Positions 56,736-63,960 of a stretch of DNA of 64,000 bases are shown one piece after another (within the stretch, counting starts at the first letter, position 1; every line of letters starts with the position of its first letter). The notes beneath the pieces were generated by a model that worked only from the letters and a program-made list of their open reading frames with translations, was not told where the DNA came from and ran no database searches. Origin of the DNA: Comamonadaceae bacterium (GTDB lineage: Bacteria > Pseudomonadota > Gammaproteobacteria > Burkholderiales > Burkholderiaceae_C). Location of the stretch: the NCBI GenBank assembly GCA_027488215.1, contig JAIYCB010000006.1:102820-166819 (forward strand), given 5' to 3'. Made by a program: the position numbers and the translations under genes.

Positions 56736-56792
56736 AAAAGACCCCGCCCTCCCCACCTGCCGGGTAAAGCAGATGAAGAAGACGGGGTCTTT
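56736..56792 (-). terminator. Terminator at the end of the prophage lysis genes
   Basis: A 10-bp perfect stem AAAGACCCCG/CGGGGTCTTT with a 36-nt loop and a T-run on the minus strand, located between the Rz gene and the HTH-NusG gene. It marks the probable left edge of the prophage late operon. The rest of 56686-56817 shows no gene. Confidence 0.75.
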
Positions 56793-56817
56793 CGAGAAAT
56801 TGATTGACTAAGATTCG

Positions 56818-57300
56818 CTAGCGCTGCCCGATCCAGTCTTGAAGCGCCTTTAGTTGCTCGGCGTTTTCGTGACAGCTTTGGTAGTTGGAGGCGATGGTTC
56901 CGGCAACGGCAGAGAGCGTAAGACCTTCGGCGGGCGCATCAGGATCTCCGGTGGCGTGGGGCAACTCACCTGCGGCTGCAGCGTCGTGCAAGCTGACAAA
57001 GCCGCGGTGGATAGTGCAAGCAGCATCGGCTTGGATGGGTACATAAACTGGGACCTCCTTCAAGATGGTGTCGCCCTTTTCGCGGACGACCTGAACGCGA
57101 TCAACGTACTGGGTCACGACTTGGACGGTGGCTTCAGCCTGGCGTATTTGAGCCTCGGCAACAGCCAAGCGCTGCTCGGCAGCGGCACTGTCACAGCGAG
57201 CCTGCACATGCCGGGAGCCGACAACCCAGCCCAGACCTAAGGAAATGGCAGCAGCAATCAACAGCGTCAGCGCGCCATAGAGCCAAAAAATCAAACTCAT
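56818..57300 (-). CDS. Rz-like i-spanin
   Basis: 160 residues. One N-terminal membrane helix (about residues 2-25) then a long alpha-helical periplasmic part with many Gln/Ala/Val heptads, typical for Rz inner-membrane spanins that join the outer membrane at the last lysis step. ATG 57300 overlaps the endolysin stop by 4 nt. It contains Rz1 in another frame. Confidence 0.85.
   Translation of the reverse strand: MSLIFWLYGALTLLIAAAISLGLGWVVGSRHVQARCDSAAAEQRLAVAEAQIRQAEATVQVVTQYVDRVQVVREKGDTILKEVPVYVPIQADAACTIHRGFVSLHDAAAAGELPHATGDPDAPAEGLTLSAVAGTIASNYQSCHENAEQLKALQDWIGQR
56850..57044 (-). CDS. Rz1-like o-spanin lipoprotein, nested within Rz
   Basis: A 64-residue protein in a different frame inside Rz. 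It has a signal peptide with lipobox LSAC and a mature part rich in Pro, the Rz1 signature. AAGGAGG lies 9 nt before the ATG, a very strong Shine-Dalgarno for a nested gene. It should be lipidated and span to Rz across the periplasm. Confidence 0.85.
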   Translation of the reverse strand: MYPSKPMLLALSTAALSACTTLQPQVSCPTPPEILMRPPKVLRSLPLPEPSPPTTKAVTKTPSN

Positions 57301-57809
57301 GGCGCGGTTTCGCCTATGCACTGCCGATACTCGGCATCGCGACGTTTAACAAGACCCCCACACAAACCGGCGTTTTCTGCGGTAGCGCAGTCCTTACCTT
57401 GAAAGAAGCGCCAGCGAAGGAGCTCTTGACAAGCGCCGGGGTAGTCTCGAGCGTTGAGTTTTTTGACCAGAGTCGACTGACAAAAAGCGCGACCGCCCAC
57501 GTTGTAGGCGAAGCTCACATAGGCGTCATACTCATGCTGAGCCAGTGGCACGGTCACACAGGTTCTCAACGCCCCTTCAAATTGCTCAATGTCGCGCAAC
57601 GCTCGCGCCAAAGCCTTCGGCGGTGTGGTGGTGTCACCCATGCGCACCGGTGTGCCGTCTGCCCGTGTGGTGCTGCCAAAGCCCAGAGTCGGGACATCGC
57701 CCGGCACCGGAATAATGGCTCGATCGCTGTAGCCTTCGTGTAGGACGAGGCCTACAAGCGCTGCAGCAGACAGGCCCAAAGCGGCAACAGTAGTCCGTGG
57801 CCGGTTCAT
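57297..57809 (-). CDS. Endolysin (GH24 lysozyme, SAR-type N-terminus)
   Basis: 170 residues. The N-terminus has a weakly hydrophobic Ala/Gly-rich helix (about 7-22), like signal-arrest-release endolysins. The catalytic region is LHEGYSDRAIIPVPGDVPT then LGFGST, with the catalytic Glu just after the helix and the usual Asp/Thr positions. It cleaves peptidoglycan glycan strands. The start overlaps the holin-candidate stop by 4 nt. Confidence 0.88.
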   Translation of the reverse strand: MNRPRTTVAALGLSAAALVGLVLHEGYSDRAIIPVPGDVPTLGFGSTTRADGTPVRMGDTTTPPKALARALRDIEQFEGALRTCVTVPLAQHEYDAYVSFAYNVGGRAFCQSTLVKKLNARDYPGACQELLRWRFFQGKDCATAENAGLCGGLVKRRDAEYRQCIGETAP

Positions 57810-58033
57810 TGACGCATCTCCGGCTGCGCCACCAATCTGGCAACAGTGGCTCCGATGCTGGCCACAAATGCCAACGCCACGAATAGACCACGCGGCAGCG
57901 TATCTCCGAAAAGCGGCACCACCACTTCAGCTGCTGTGAAGACAGCCGCAACGATGGACAGCCGAATGCTCCAAGCTCGGCGGGCAACTTTTCGCCAATC
58001 GGCAAGCAGGCAGATGCTGCGGCGGGCGGTCAT
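57806..58033 (-). CDS. Small phage membrane protein, holin candidate
   Basis: 75 residues with one or two hydrophobic helices (about 22-42 and 48-68) and charged ends. Its position directly upstream of the endolysin suggests a holin or pinholin that triggers release of the SAR endolysin. Sequence does not prove it. Confidence 0.65.
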   Translation of the reverse strand: MTARRSICLLADWRKVARRAWSIRLSIVAAVFTAAEVVVPLFGDTLPRGLFVALAFVASIGATVARLVAQPEMRQ

Positions 58034-58329
58034 TGCGAGCCCCCCATCAATTTGAGCTTGATGGCAGCGCCAACGAGCAGCATGGCAAGGACGGCGGTGG
58101 TAATGACTTTAATCGTGGTCCGCCACGCCGTGCGCCGAGCGTCCCGCCAAGCTTCGAGGAGTTCCCGCAACTCGCCAATGTCCCGAGCAGCGTGACCGTT
58201 TTCCAGGCCGAGCCGGGATAAAACGCGCTCGGCGCCGCGTTCAGCAGCGCTATTGAGCAAGTCGTCGAAATCAGCTTTACGGAACTGAAGCAATTCTTTT
58301 TCTCGCTCAGTTAGATTTGGCCCGGTCAT
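58030..58329 (-). CDS. Small phage membrane-anchored protein (DUF6127-like)
   Basis: 99 residues. The N-terminal 65 are charged and helical (ERGAERVLSRLGLENGHAAR) and the last about 25 form a membrane helix. It resembles small proteins next to phage holins and may be a holin-class partner. Overlaps the next gene by 4 nt. Confidence 0.6.
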   Translation of the reverse strand: MTGPNLTEREKELLQFRKADFDDLLNSAAERGAERVLSRLGLENGHAARDIGELRELLEAWRDARRTAWRTTIKVITTAVLAMLLVGAAIKLKLMGGSQ

Positions 58330-58344
58330 GTAGTCTCCAAAATG

Positions 58345-58377
58345 AAAAAAGCCCGCGCTGGCGTGAGCCGTGCGGGC
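58345..58377 (-). terminator. Terminator after the radical SAM gene
   Basis: Stem GCCCGC/GCGGGC with a T-run of six on the minus strand, between the radical SAM gene and the lysis genes. It separates the modification block from the lysis operon. Confidence 0.8.
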
Positions 58378-58397
58378 CGTACGGTGATGGGGTTAGT

Positions 58398-59765
58398 TCA
58401 GGCGGTGACGACTGGGACCGGAAACGGTTTGGTGTGTCCGCGAGCAGATGGCGAAGGTACTTTCAGCAAGCCGAAGACATCTTTGCGATCCTCCGGCAGG
58501 TCACCTTCGATGTAGATCGGGACAAGGCCCGTGAGGAACTCGATTCCAGCGGCGAATATGGGAAGCGCGTCCGAGTAAGCGTTGTTGCATGACGCCTCCC
58601 AGAGCGGGCCTTCAAGGAACATACAGGCACCCTTGCAAATATGAAGGACCGGACACTTTGGGCAATCGCTACGCTTAGACCAATGTGTTGCGGTACGCAG
58701 CGCAACCGACGCCAAGTCACCAACATGACCAATACGGTGGCTCTCGGCGTTGGGGGCCATAGCCTGCGCACTTACGTTCTGGCAGGTCAGTACATTGCCC
58801 CGCAGATCGACAGCAATAGCATCAGACCGATCCATCCCACACTTCTGAGCAACGCTTGATGCGGGTCGCTGAAGGCGAATCGAGTTGATGAAGGAAGCAA
58901 CTCGGTCCCGGGCGCCTGAGACCCTATCCGCTTTGCCTTGCCGAATCTCATGAAAGGCCGTTCGACGAAAAGCATGAAATTCGTCAGGTGCCAACGACAG
59001 CGACAGACCGCCTGGGTCATAGGCGTCTACAAATGCTCCCTCGGCGATCATCACGTCGGGGTCTTGGGTCAGTTCGGTAAAGAACTGCTGAATCGCAGCT
59101 CGAGATATGTTTGCGCGGTTGAGCATGGCGTTAAAGCTCACCCGGCCCTTTGGAGCGAGTCGCTGGTATAGATCCAAAATTGCTGCGCGCTTTTCAGGAT
59201 CGGCAAGCGGATCGGGACCGCGCACATGCTGACCAGGTCCGTCATGGCTGATACCGACGCTGAAACCCATCTTGTCCAGCCAGTGATTGATCTCCGGGTT
59301 CAGCAGCGAGCCATTGGTGATCACTGAAAACCCAGCGCTTGGGTACTTGGTGCGCAGCGCATTCGCGAGAGGACGCAAGGTCTTGATGTAGACAAACGGT
59401 TCGCCTCCCCAAAATTCGATGCGTTCAGGAGGCACTTTGACCCAGTCATCAAGACCATCCAAGAAAGACTGAACTTCGCCTGGATTCGTTTCGGCAGCAC
59501 GAGGCACAAATCGCTGTGAGCAATATTCGCATTCGTAGTTGCAAGACAAACCTAGCGAAATCTTCAGGACTCGCGGTGAAACTTTGGTTGCCGGGTTGTC
59601 CCTGCTGGATGCAAAGTCCTGGCACTCAGGCTGGATCGCTGCAAAGGACTTCACCACGGGCTCTCCGGTTTTGAGATCGGTGAGTGCCGAGGTCTGGTTG
59701 TCATATCGAAGGGTTGGTCCCGCCCCCCCACTTGGAGTCAAGGTGTGAATCAAAAAGGTACTCAT
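58398..59765 (-). CDS. Phage-encoded radical SAM protein with SPASM-type domain
   Basis: 455 residues. The cluster motif CNYECEYC is CX3CX2C, preceded by LKISLGLS. GGEPF and the later SAM-binding motifs are present. The C-terminal region has the SPASM-type Cys pattern, with DCPKCPVLHICKGACMFLEG and further Cys before and after for auxiliary clusters. SPASM radical SAM enzymes modify proteins or peptides (anSME, PqqE and RiPP maturases). ATG 59765 has CAGGAAA 6 nt upstream. It is the last gene of the tail-linked block. Confidence 0.9.
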   Translation of the reverse strand: MSTFLIHTLTPSGGAGPTLRYDNQTSALTDLKTGEPVVKSFAAIQPECQDFASSRDNPATKVSPRVLKISLGLSCNYECEYCSQRFVPRAAETNPGEVQSFLDGLDDWVKVPPERIEFWGGEPFVYIKTLRPLANALRTKYPSAGFSVITNGSLLNPEINHWLDKMGFSVGISHDGPGQHVRGPDPLADPEKRAAILDLYQRLAPKGRVSFNAMLNRANISRAAIQQFFTELTQDPDVMIAEGAFVDAYDPGGLSLSLAPDEFHAFRRTAFHEIRQGKADRVSGARDRVASFINSIRLQRPASSVAQKCGMDRSDAIAVDLRGNVLTCQNVSAQAMAPNAESHRIGHVGDLASVALRTATHWSKRSDCPKCPVLHICKGACMFLEGPLWEASCNNAYSDALPIFAAGIEFLTGLVPIYIEGDLPEDRKDVFGLLKVPSPSARGHTKPFPVPVVTA

Positions 59766-59796
59766 GGTTTCCTGTTCGTAGTTCAGAGATACGCGA

Positions 59797-60354
59797 TCAG
59801 GCGATCTCCATCTCAAAGTGAACTTCGACGCTGGGCGTTGCCGCCCGGTAGACGTGCCCGAAGTGGACGAGGTGGCTTGGAAAGATCAGCAAGCGATCTG
59901 GCTTTGGATCAACAAACCGAACCCGCTCCTCCATAGGGAGCACCTTGGTTCCGAATGGGCCAACAGGGCTTTGAAGCACCAGCGACCCGTTGTGATCTCC
60001 CTTTGCGTGGTCAGGCAAAGCTGCCGCATCAATCCAGTAAATGGCTGATAAAGCAGACGATTCAACATGTGGGGGTACAAAGTCGCCATCAAACTGAACA
60101 AGTTCACGGCCCGTTATCGATGCGACCTGGATCCCAAATGACCCCTCAGCAACACGGGCTACCGAGGCAAAAAGACTCTGGAACTCCGGCGCCTGAACTG
60201 CAAGTGACTCACGGGTAGCGCGAGACCAAGGCTTTGCGTTCAAATTGTTGACACGGTATGCAGTTAAGGCCCGCTCGCGAAGAGCAAGACGTACTGGCAC
60301 TGTGAGCCCCAAGTCAGTCACCAGAATTGGTACTGCGAAAAGCGACTGGAGCAT
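59797..60354 (-). CDS. 2OG-Fe(II) oxygenase-like protein
   Basis: 185 residues. PPHVESSALSAIYWID then DRLLIFPSHLVHFGHVYR is the double-stranded beta-helix pattern of 2OG-Fe(II) oxygenases in phage and host (HxE/D ... H with an Arg further on). The first iron ligand pair reads H-x-E instead of the usual H-x-D. Such enzymes hydroxylate amino acids in proteins. It overlaps the unknown gene by one base. Confidence 0.72.
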   Translation of the reverse strand: MLQSLFAVPILVTDLGLTVPVRLALRERALTAYRVNNLNAKPWSRATRESLAVQAPEFQSLFASVARVAEGSFGIQVASITGRELVQFDGDFVPPHVESSALSAIYWIDAAALPDHAKGDHNGSLVLQSPVGPFGTKVLPMEERVRFVDPKPDRLLIFPSHLVHFGHVYRAATPSVEVHFEMEIA

Positions 60355-61133
60355 CAGATGACTTCTAGTGTGACGTCGTCTACCCCTGGAAAATACTTCC
60401 AGCCAGCTTTAACGCGAACCTTGTCTCCAGGGCTTAGCCCATTGGCAAAGACGGGTACTGATGCAACCCCATCATTGGTTGTTACCCTGAGACGAGACAA
60501 GACGCCGGAGACCGCCTCCAGATAGACCGTAGCTTGCCGCCGAATCGGCTGCTCTGAGGCGTCCTCAACGCGAATTGAAATGGTTGCCTGGCCATCCGCG
60601 TCAATTGATGGCGGGGCGAAAAGACGCAGATGCGGGAGCAACAGTGTCCTATGGGTGCCACTCGATGCGGCTTGGCTCCACTCAAGGTCCAATTCACCGG
60701 TAACAGCAACATCCGCATCGCTGCAGCGATGATTCATATTGACTGTCAGAAAGATTTCATCATCGTCTGCATCGGCAAACGGCACATTGATGCCAACCAG
60801 AAGGCTTTGCTGCGATGTAGTCGCGAACTCTGTTGCATCAAGTCTTGCAGGTAGTGTCGAGACGAAAAGCGAGAAGAGCGGACCGAGACGACCATCTTTC
60901 AACGCAAGAAAATAGCACTGGTGATCGCTCCAATCGGGCCGATTACGAAGCGATGCCAGATCAACAGATACCTCTTGCGCATCATCCACAAAGACAGGTG
61001 TCTCGTCGGGATGGCCAATCCTGGCTAACCGATATTTGACGATCAGCCTCCTCCTCTCAATCTCGCGATGGATATGCACTTGATGAAATGCATAGGGATG
61101 AAGCCGCGGGTTGCGAACTGCGATAACCTTCAT
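60354..61133 (-). CDS. Unknown phage protein with Ig-like C-terminal part
   Basis: 259 residues, no family recognised. The C-terminal 80 residues look like an Ig-like/invasin beta-sandwich (ATISIRVEDASEQPIRRQAT then a typical ending). The N-terminal part begins MKVIAVRNPRLHPYAFHQ. It lies between the fibre gene and the oxygenase, so it could be a tail protein, a chaperone or a substrate-recognition partner. Confidence 0.6.
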   Translation of the reverse strand: MKVIAVRNPRLHPYAFHQVHIHREIERRRLIVKYRLARIGHPDETPVFVDDAQEVSVDLASLRNRPDWSDHQCYFLALKDGRLGPLFSLFVSTLPARLDATEFATTSQQSLLVGINVPFADADDDEIFLTVNMNHRCSDADVAVTGELDLEWSQAASSGTHRTLLLPHLRLFAPPSIDADGQATISIRVEDASEQPIRRQATVYLEAVSGVLSRLRVTTNDGVASVPVFANGLSPGDKVRVKAGWKYFPGVDDVTLEVI

Positions 61134-61145
61134 GATTCCTCCCTG

Positions 61146-62102
61146 TCAGCAGCAGCAGTCGCAAGCACAGTTGCAATTGCAGTTAAAGTTGTATCGAACC
61201 GATCGAAGTTGAATCTGACTACCGTTATCGATCAACTCAGTTCGAACCGTGGCGACATTTCCGCTTCCATAGCAATTGACTGGTACTTCCGGAATACAGT
61301 TGCCAGCATTGCCGTTGCAATTGACTAGTGTGGGCGCGCAGTTAGAAACCGACGAAAAAAAGTAGTCGTGCAGCCACCCGTAGTTCGCGGTCCACATGGA
61401 CCCGCTGTTGTTCATGTACATGTCCCAGTTCCCGTCGGACTTCAAGAAGCCCATCAGGTTGCTGTTGACATGGAGGTAGCGGGTCACGTTGTCCGTGTCC
61501 TGCATGTTGATGGTCGGGGCCGTGTTCTGAATCGTCAGATTCCCCGTCATCGTGTCGCCTGTCTTTGCCACCCGGCTAGATAGGTCGATGTTGACCGTCG
61601 CGTTACCAGCTGCATCAGGACCGGCTCCGTTTACTGACCTGACAAACGCCGTGGAGTCATATCCATCGAGCTTGTCGGCGTCAGCGGCTTTGGCAGTAAT
61701 GCCGAGGTAAGTAGCGTTGTGGTTGTGCGTGCTTGAAGCAAAAGCACTCGCATGCTGGCCGTCGAGCAGGTCGGCATCCAACCCCGTTCCTGCGCCATCA
61801 ACGGTCAGAAGCTTTGCGAGCACATCGGCCGCGGTGTAGGAAGCTGCGTTTAGCTTTGCAGCGAACTGGGCATCGATACCACTAGACAGATCCATGATAA
61901 ATCGCCAGTTGTCCGGATTGGTTCCGATCAACTGATAGAGCTTCAACTGGTCCGTGCGGTAGCACAGCATTCCGATCTGAAGATTGGTCGTCGGGAAGGT
62001 TGTGCCGCTGTTGCATGAAATGCCCGTCTTGTCGTTGTTCAGAATCTCGATAAGCGAATCGGACAGCGTTCGTGACGACGGTATGTCGGTGAAGTTTTGC
62101 AT
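61146..62102 (-). CDS. Phage fibre-like protein with a Cys-rich C-terminus
   Basis: 318 residues. The N-terminal part resembles phage tail-fibre repeats (DADLLDGQHASAFASSTHNH, a motif common in tail fibres, and DADKLDGYDSTAFVRSVNGA). The last 65 residues carry 11 Cys: at 255, 262, 269 and 277, each after Asn, and the C-terminus NFNCNCNCACDCCC at 305-318. No known disulfide scaffold fits. The radical SAM and 2OG genes downstream make it the prime substrate candidate. Confidence 0.75.
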   Translation of the reverse strand: MQNFTDIPSSRTLSDSLIEILNNDKTGISCNSGTTFPTTNLQIGMLCYRTDQLKLYQLIGTNPDNWRFIMDLSSGIDAQFAAKLNAASYTAADVLAKLLTVDGAGTGLDADLLDGQHASAFASSTHNHNATYLGITAKAADADKLDGYDSTAFVRSVNGAGPDAAGNATVNIDLSSRVAKTGDTMTGNLTIQNTAPTINMQDTDNVTRYLHVNSNLMGFLKSDGNWDMYMNNSGSMWTANYGWLHDYFFSSVSNCAPTLVNCNGNAGNCIPEVPVNCYGSGNVATVRTELIDNGSQIQLRSVRYNFNCNCNCACDCCC

Positions 62103-63455
62103 CTAGTACCCCTGTGCAATCCAAGTGAAGGAACCGGTCACGCGGGTGCCGGAGCTGTTTTCGAGGACGGCGGTAAAACCAGTGGTTGTGACCGCGCCGA
62201 GCAGCCGAGGGATGGCCACTGCAGTGCCACCCTTGTGGGTCATGGTCACTTCTGGCGCAACCCGAAAGCTGCGAGAGAAGGAGATCACTGCGCCTGCTGC
62301 TGCGTCCGTGATCTGCACCGTTCCTCGATCAAAGATGTCAGGCACATCCACAGTCACGCGTAGACCATCGATGTAGCCGCGGTCGGAATTGCGCGAATTC
62401 AAGATGGCTCTGAAAAGCGCACGCCGGTAGGTGTAGTCGCCCTGGATGAAATCCCGAAAGTCGGTGTAGCCTGGCGGATGACCTGCTTCGACGATCGCAG
62501 CAAAGTCTTGCTCGGTAATCTCGGTGGTGCCGACGATCATGTCGCTGATCACCCCGTTTGCATGCCTGCGGTACTGCTCGGCCAACGCCAAAGCTTCTCG
62601 GGCGGTCAGGCGTATCGCCTTTCGAAGCGCGTCAGAAACCGAGAAACCCTCCGACAGGTTTCTGCGATACGCCACCGTGCGCCCCAGCACCTCGCCCAAG
62701 GCGACGGCTTCCGCAACCCGCTTGACCAGTTGCCGGGTAGCCTTGTCGGTGCTGCTGAAAGCTTCGGAAAACGGCTTGCGCACCTGCTTGGCAGCCAGGT
62801 CGCTAACCCCCAACCCTTCGCTGATCCGCAGGATGAAGGCGATCAGATCGGTGTAGGTCTCGGCAAACGCCACCGCCTCAGCGATGCGCTTGGTTATCAG
62901 GCGATCCAAGTCATCCCCTAGCCCGAAGGCTTCGAAGGCGCTCTTGGTGACACCTCGTTGAGGCGTCTCTAAAAGAGGCAGGCTCTCAGTCAGGCGCTTG
63001 ACGCTACTCTGACGCTGCGCGTCAGACCAAGCCAAGTTCTCCGCCGATTTTTTTGTGATCGCACGGGTCAGGTAGTCGGATGCCTGGAATGCCTCCTTGA
63101 TTTCCTTGCGGGCGGCTTTCCCAGAAACCTCAGTGAACGCCATCGTTTCGACCCACCGAAGGACGAAGGCGATCAGGTCTGAGTAGGTTTCTCCAAACCC
63201 GACAGCTTCTGATTCTCGCAAGGTCAGTTGTTTGGCGACTATCTCGGCAAAGCCAAGGCCTTCGCTGGAGCGCTTGGTCAATTGCCTTCCCGTCGCCTCG
63301 ACCAAGGCAAGGGTCACAGCCACCGCCACGTTGTAGACGGCTGGATACGCTGTGGTCCAGTTCTTTCCGGCGCTTGCGCTCGACCACGTAAAGCCAGCCG
63401 ATGCCCAGGTATACCTCGCGCCCTGTGCCTCACTGACTGTCACCGTATCGGGCAT
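62103..63455 (-). CDS. Phage tail protein with repeats and H-type lectin-like C-terminus
   Basis: 450 residues. Residues about 45-300 are a run of roughly 20-25-residue repeats with the pattern K-R-x-x-E-x-x-x-F-x-E, for example ESEAVGFGETYSDLIAFVLR and RIAEAVAFAETYTDLIAFIL. The C-terminal 100 residues end GSFTWIAQGY, like H-type lectin or gp53-like fibre tips, so it may bind host receptors. The stop is one base from the next start. Confidence 0.78.
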   Translation of the reverse strand: MPDTVTVSEAQGARYTWASAGFTWSSASAGKNWTTAYPAVYNVAVAVTLALVEATGRQLTKRSSEGLGFAEIVAKQLTLRESEAVGFGETYSDLIAFVLRWVETMAFTEVSGKAARKEIKEAFQASDYLTRAITKKSAENLAWSDAQRQSSVKRLTESLPLLETPQRGVTKSAFEAFGLGDDLDRLITKRIAEAVAFAETYTDLIAFILRISEGLGVSDLAAKQVRKPFSEAFSSTDKATRQLVKRVAEAVALGEVLGRTVAYRRNLSEGFSVSDALRKAIRLTAREALALAEQYRRHANGVISDMIVGTTEITEQDFAAIVEAGHPPGYTDFRDFIQGDYTYRRALFRAILNSRNSDRGYIDGLRVTVDVPDIFDRGTVQITDAAAGAVISFSRSFRVAPEVTMTHKGGTAVAIPRLLGAVTTTGFTAVLENSSGTRVTGSFTWIAQGY

Positions 63456-63460
63456 GACAA

Positions 63461-63907
63461 TCAGCTCATAGTGAATGTGAAGACCGCAGTCAGGCTGTCA
63501 TCCGCACCCTTGTTGACCACGGGGAATACCACTCGATCGAGCATGATTCCCCCGGTTGCAGCATTGAAGACGCCAGCCTCAGTCAAGGCACCGGTGCTGT
63601 CACCTGCCAAGAAGTCTGCGTTGAAAGTGAACGTCTTTGTGCCAGCAGTGTGCGCATAGGTTGCCGCATTGCGGTCAATTTCCGTCACCAGCGCTGACTG
63701 GGTCGCTGCTGCCGCCGTGGTGCCTGTGCCAAGCGCGATGAACCCCATCGTCGCGGGTCGGCTGGCGGCTTTGCCAATTGCATCGGCAATGAAATCAAAG
63801 CCGACGTTGACGATGATGTTGTCCTTGTGGACCGTCTCGACTTCACCGCTTGCGCGGCGAAGGATGAGTGTCATTGCGCCGTGAAGCTGCATGGATTCGT
63901 CGATCAT
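63461..63907 (-). CDS. Phage structural protein (tail-associated)
   Basis: 148 residues. The pattern GFIALGTGTTAAAATQSALV and a beta-rich end is often seen in phage proteins next to tail fibres. Located 5 nt upstream of the tail lectin gene in the same operon. Function unknown. Confidence 0.65.
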   Translation of the reverse strand: MIDESMQLHGAMTLILRRASGEVETVHKDNIIVNVGFDFIADAIGKAASRPATMGFIALGTGTTAAAATQSALVTEIDRNAATYAHTAGTKTFTFNADFLAGDSTGALTEAGVFNAATGGIMLDRVVFPVVNKGADDSLTAVFTFTMS

Positions 63908-63922
63908 GAAAAGTCCTCGCTA

Positions 63923-63960
63923 AAAGAAAGTGGCGCTGACTCTTTCGAGACCAGCGCCAC
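63923..63960 (-). terminator. Terminator before the tail-tip genes
   Basis: Stem GTGGCGCTG/CAGCGCCAC, 9 bp, followed on the minus strand by TTTCTTTTA. It would end a transcript arriving from genes right of the window. The last 40 nt of the window show nothing else. Confidence 0.75.
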
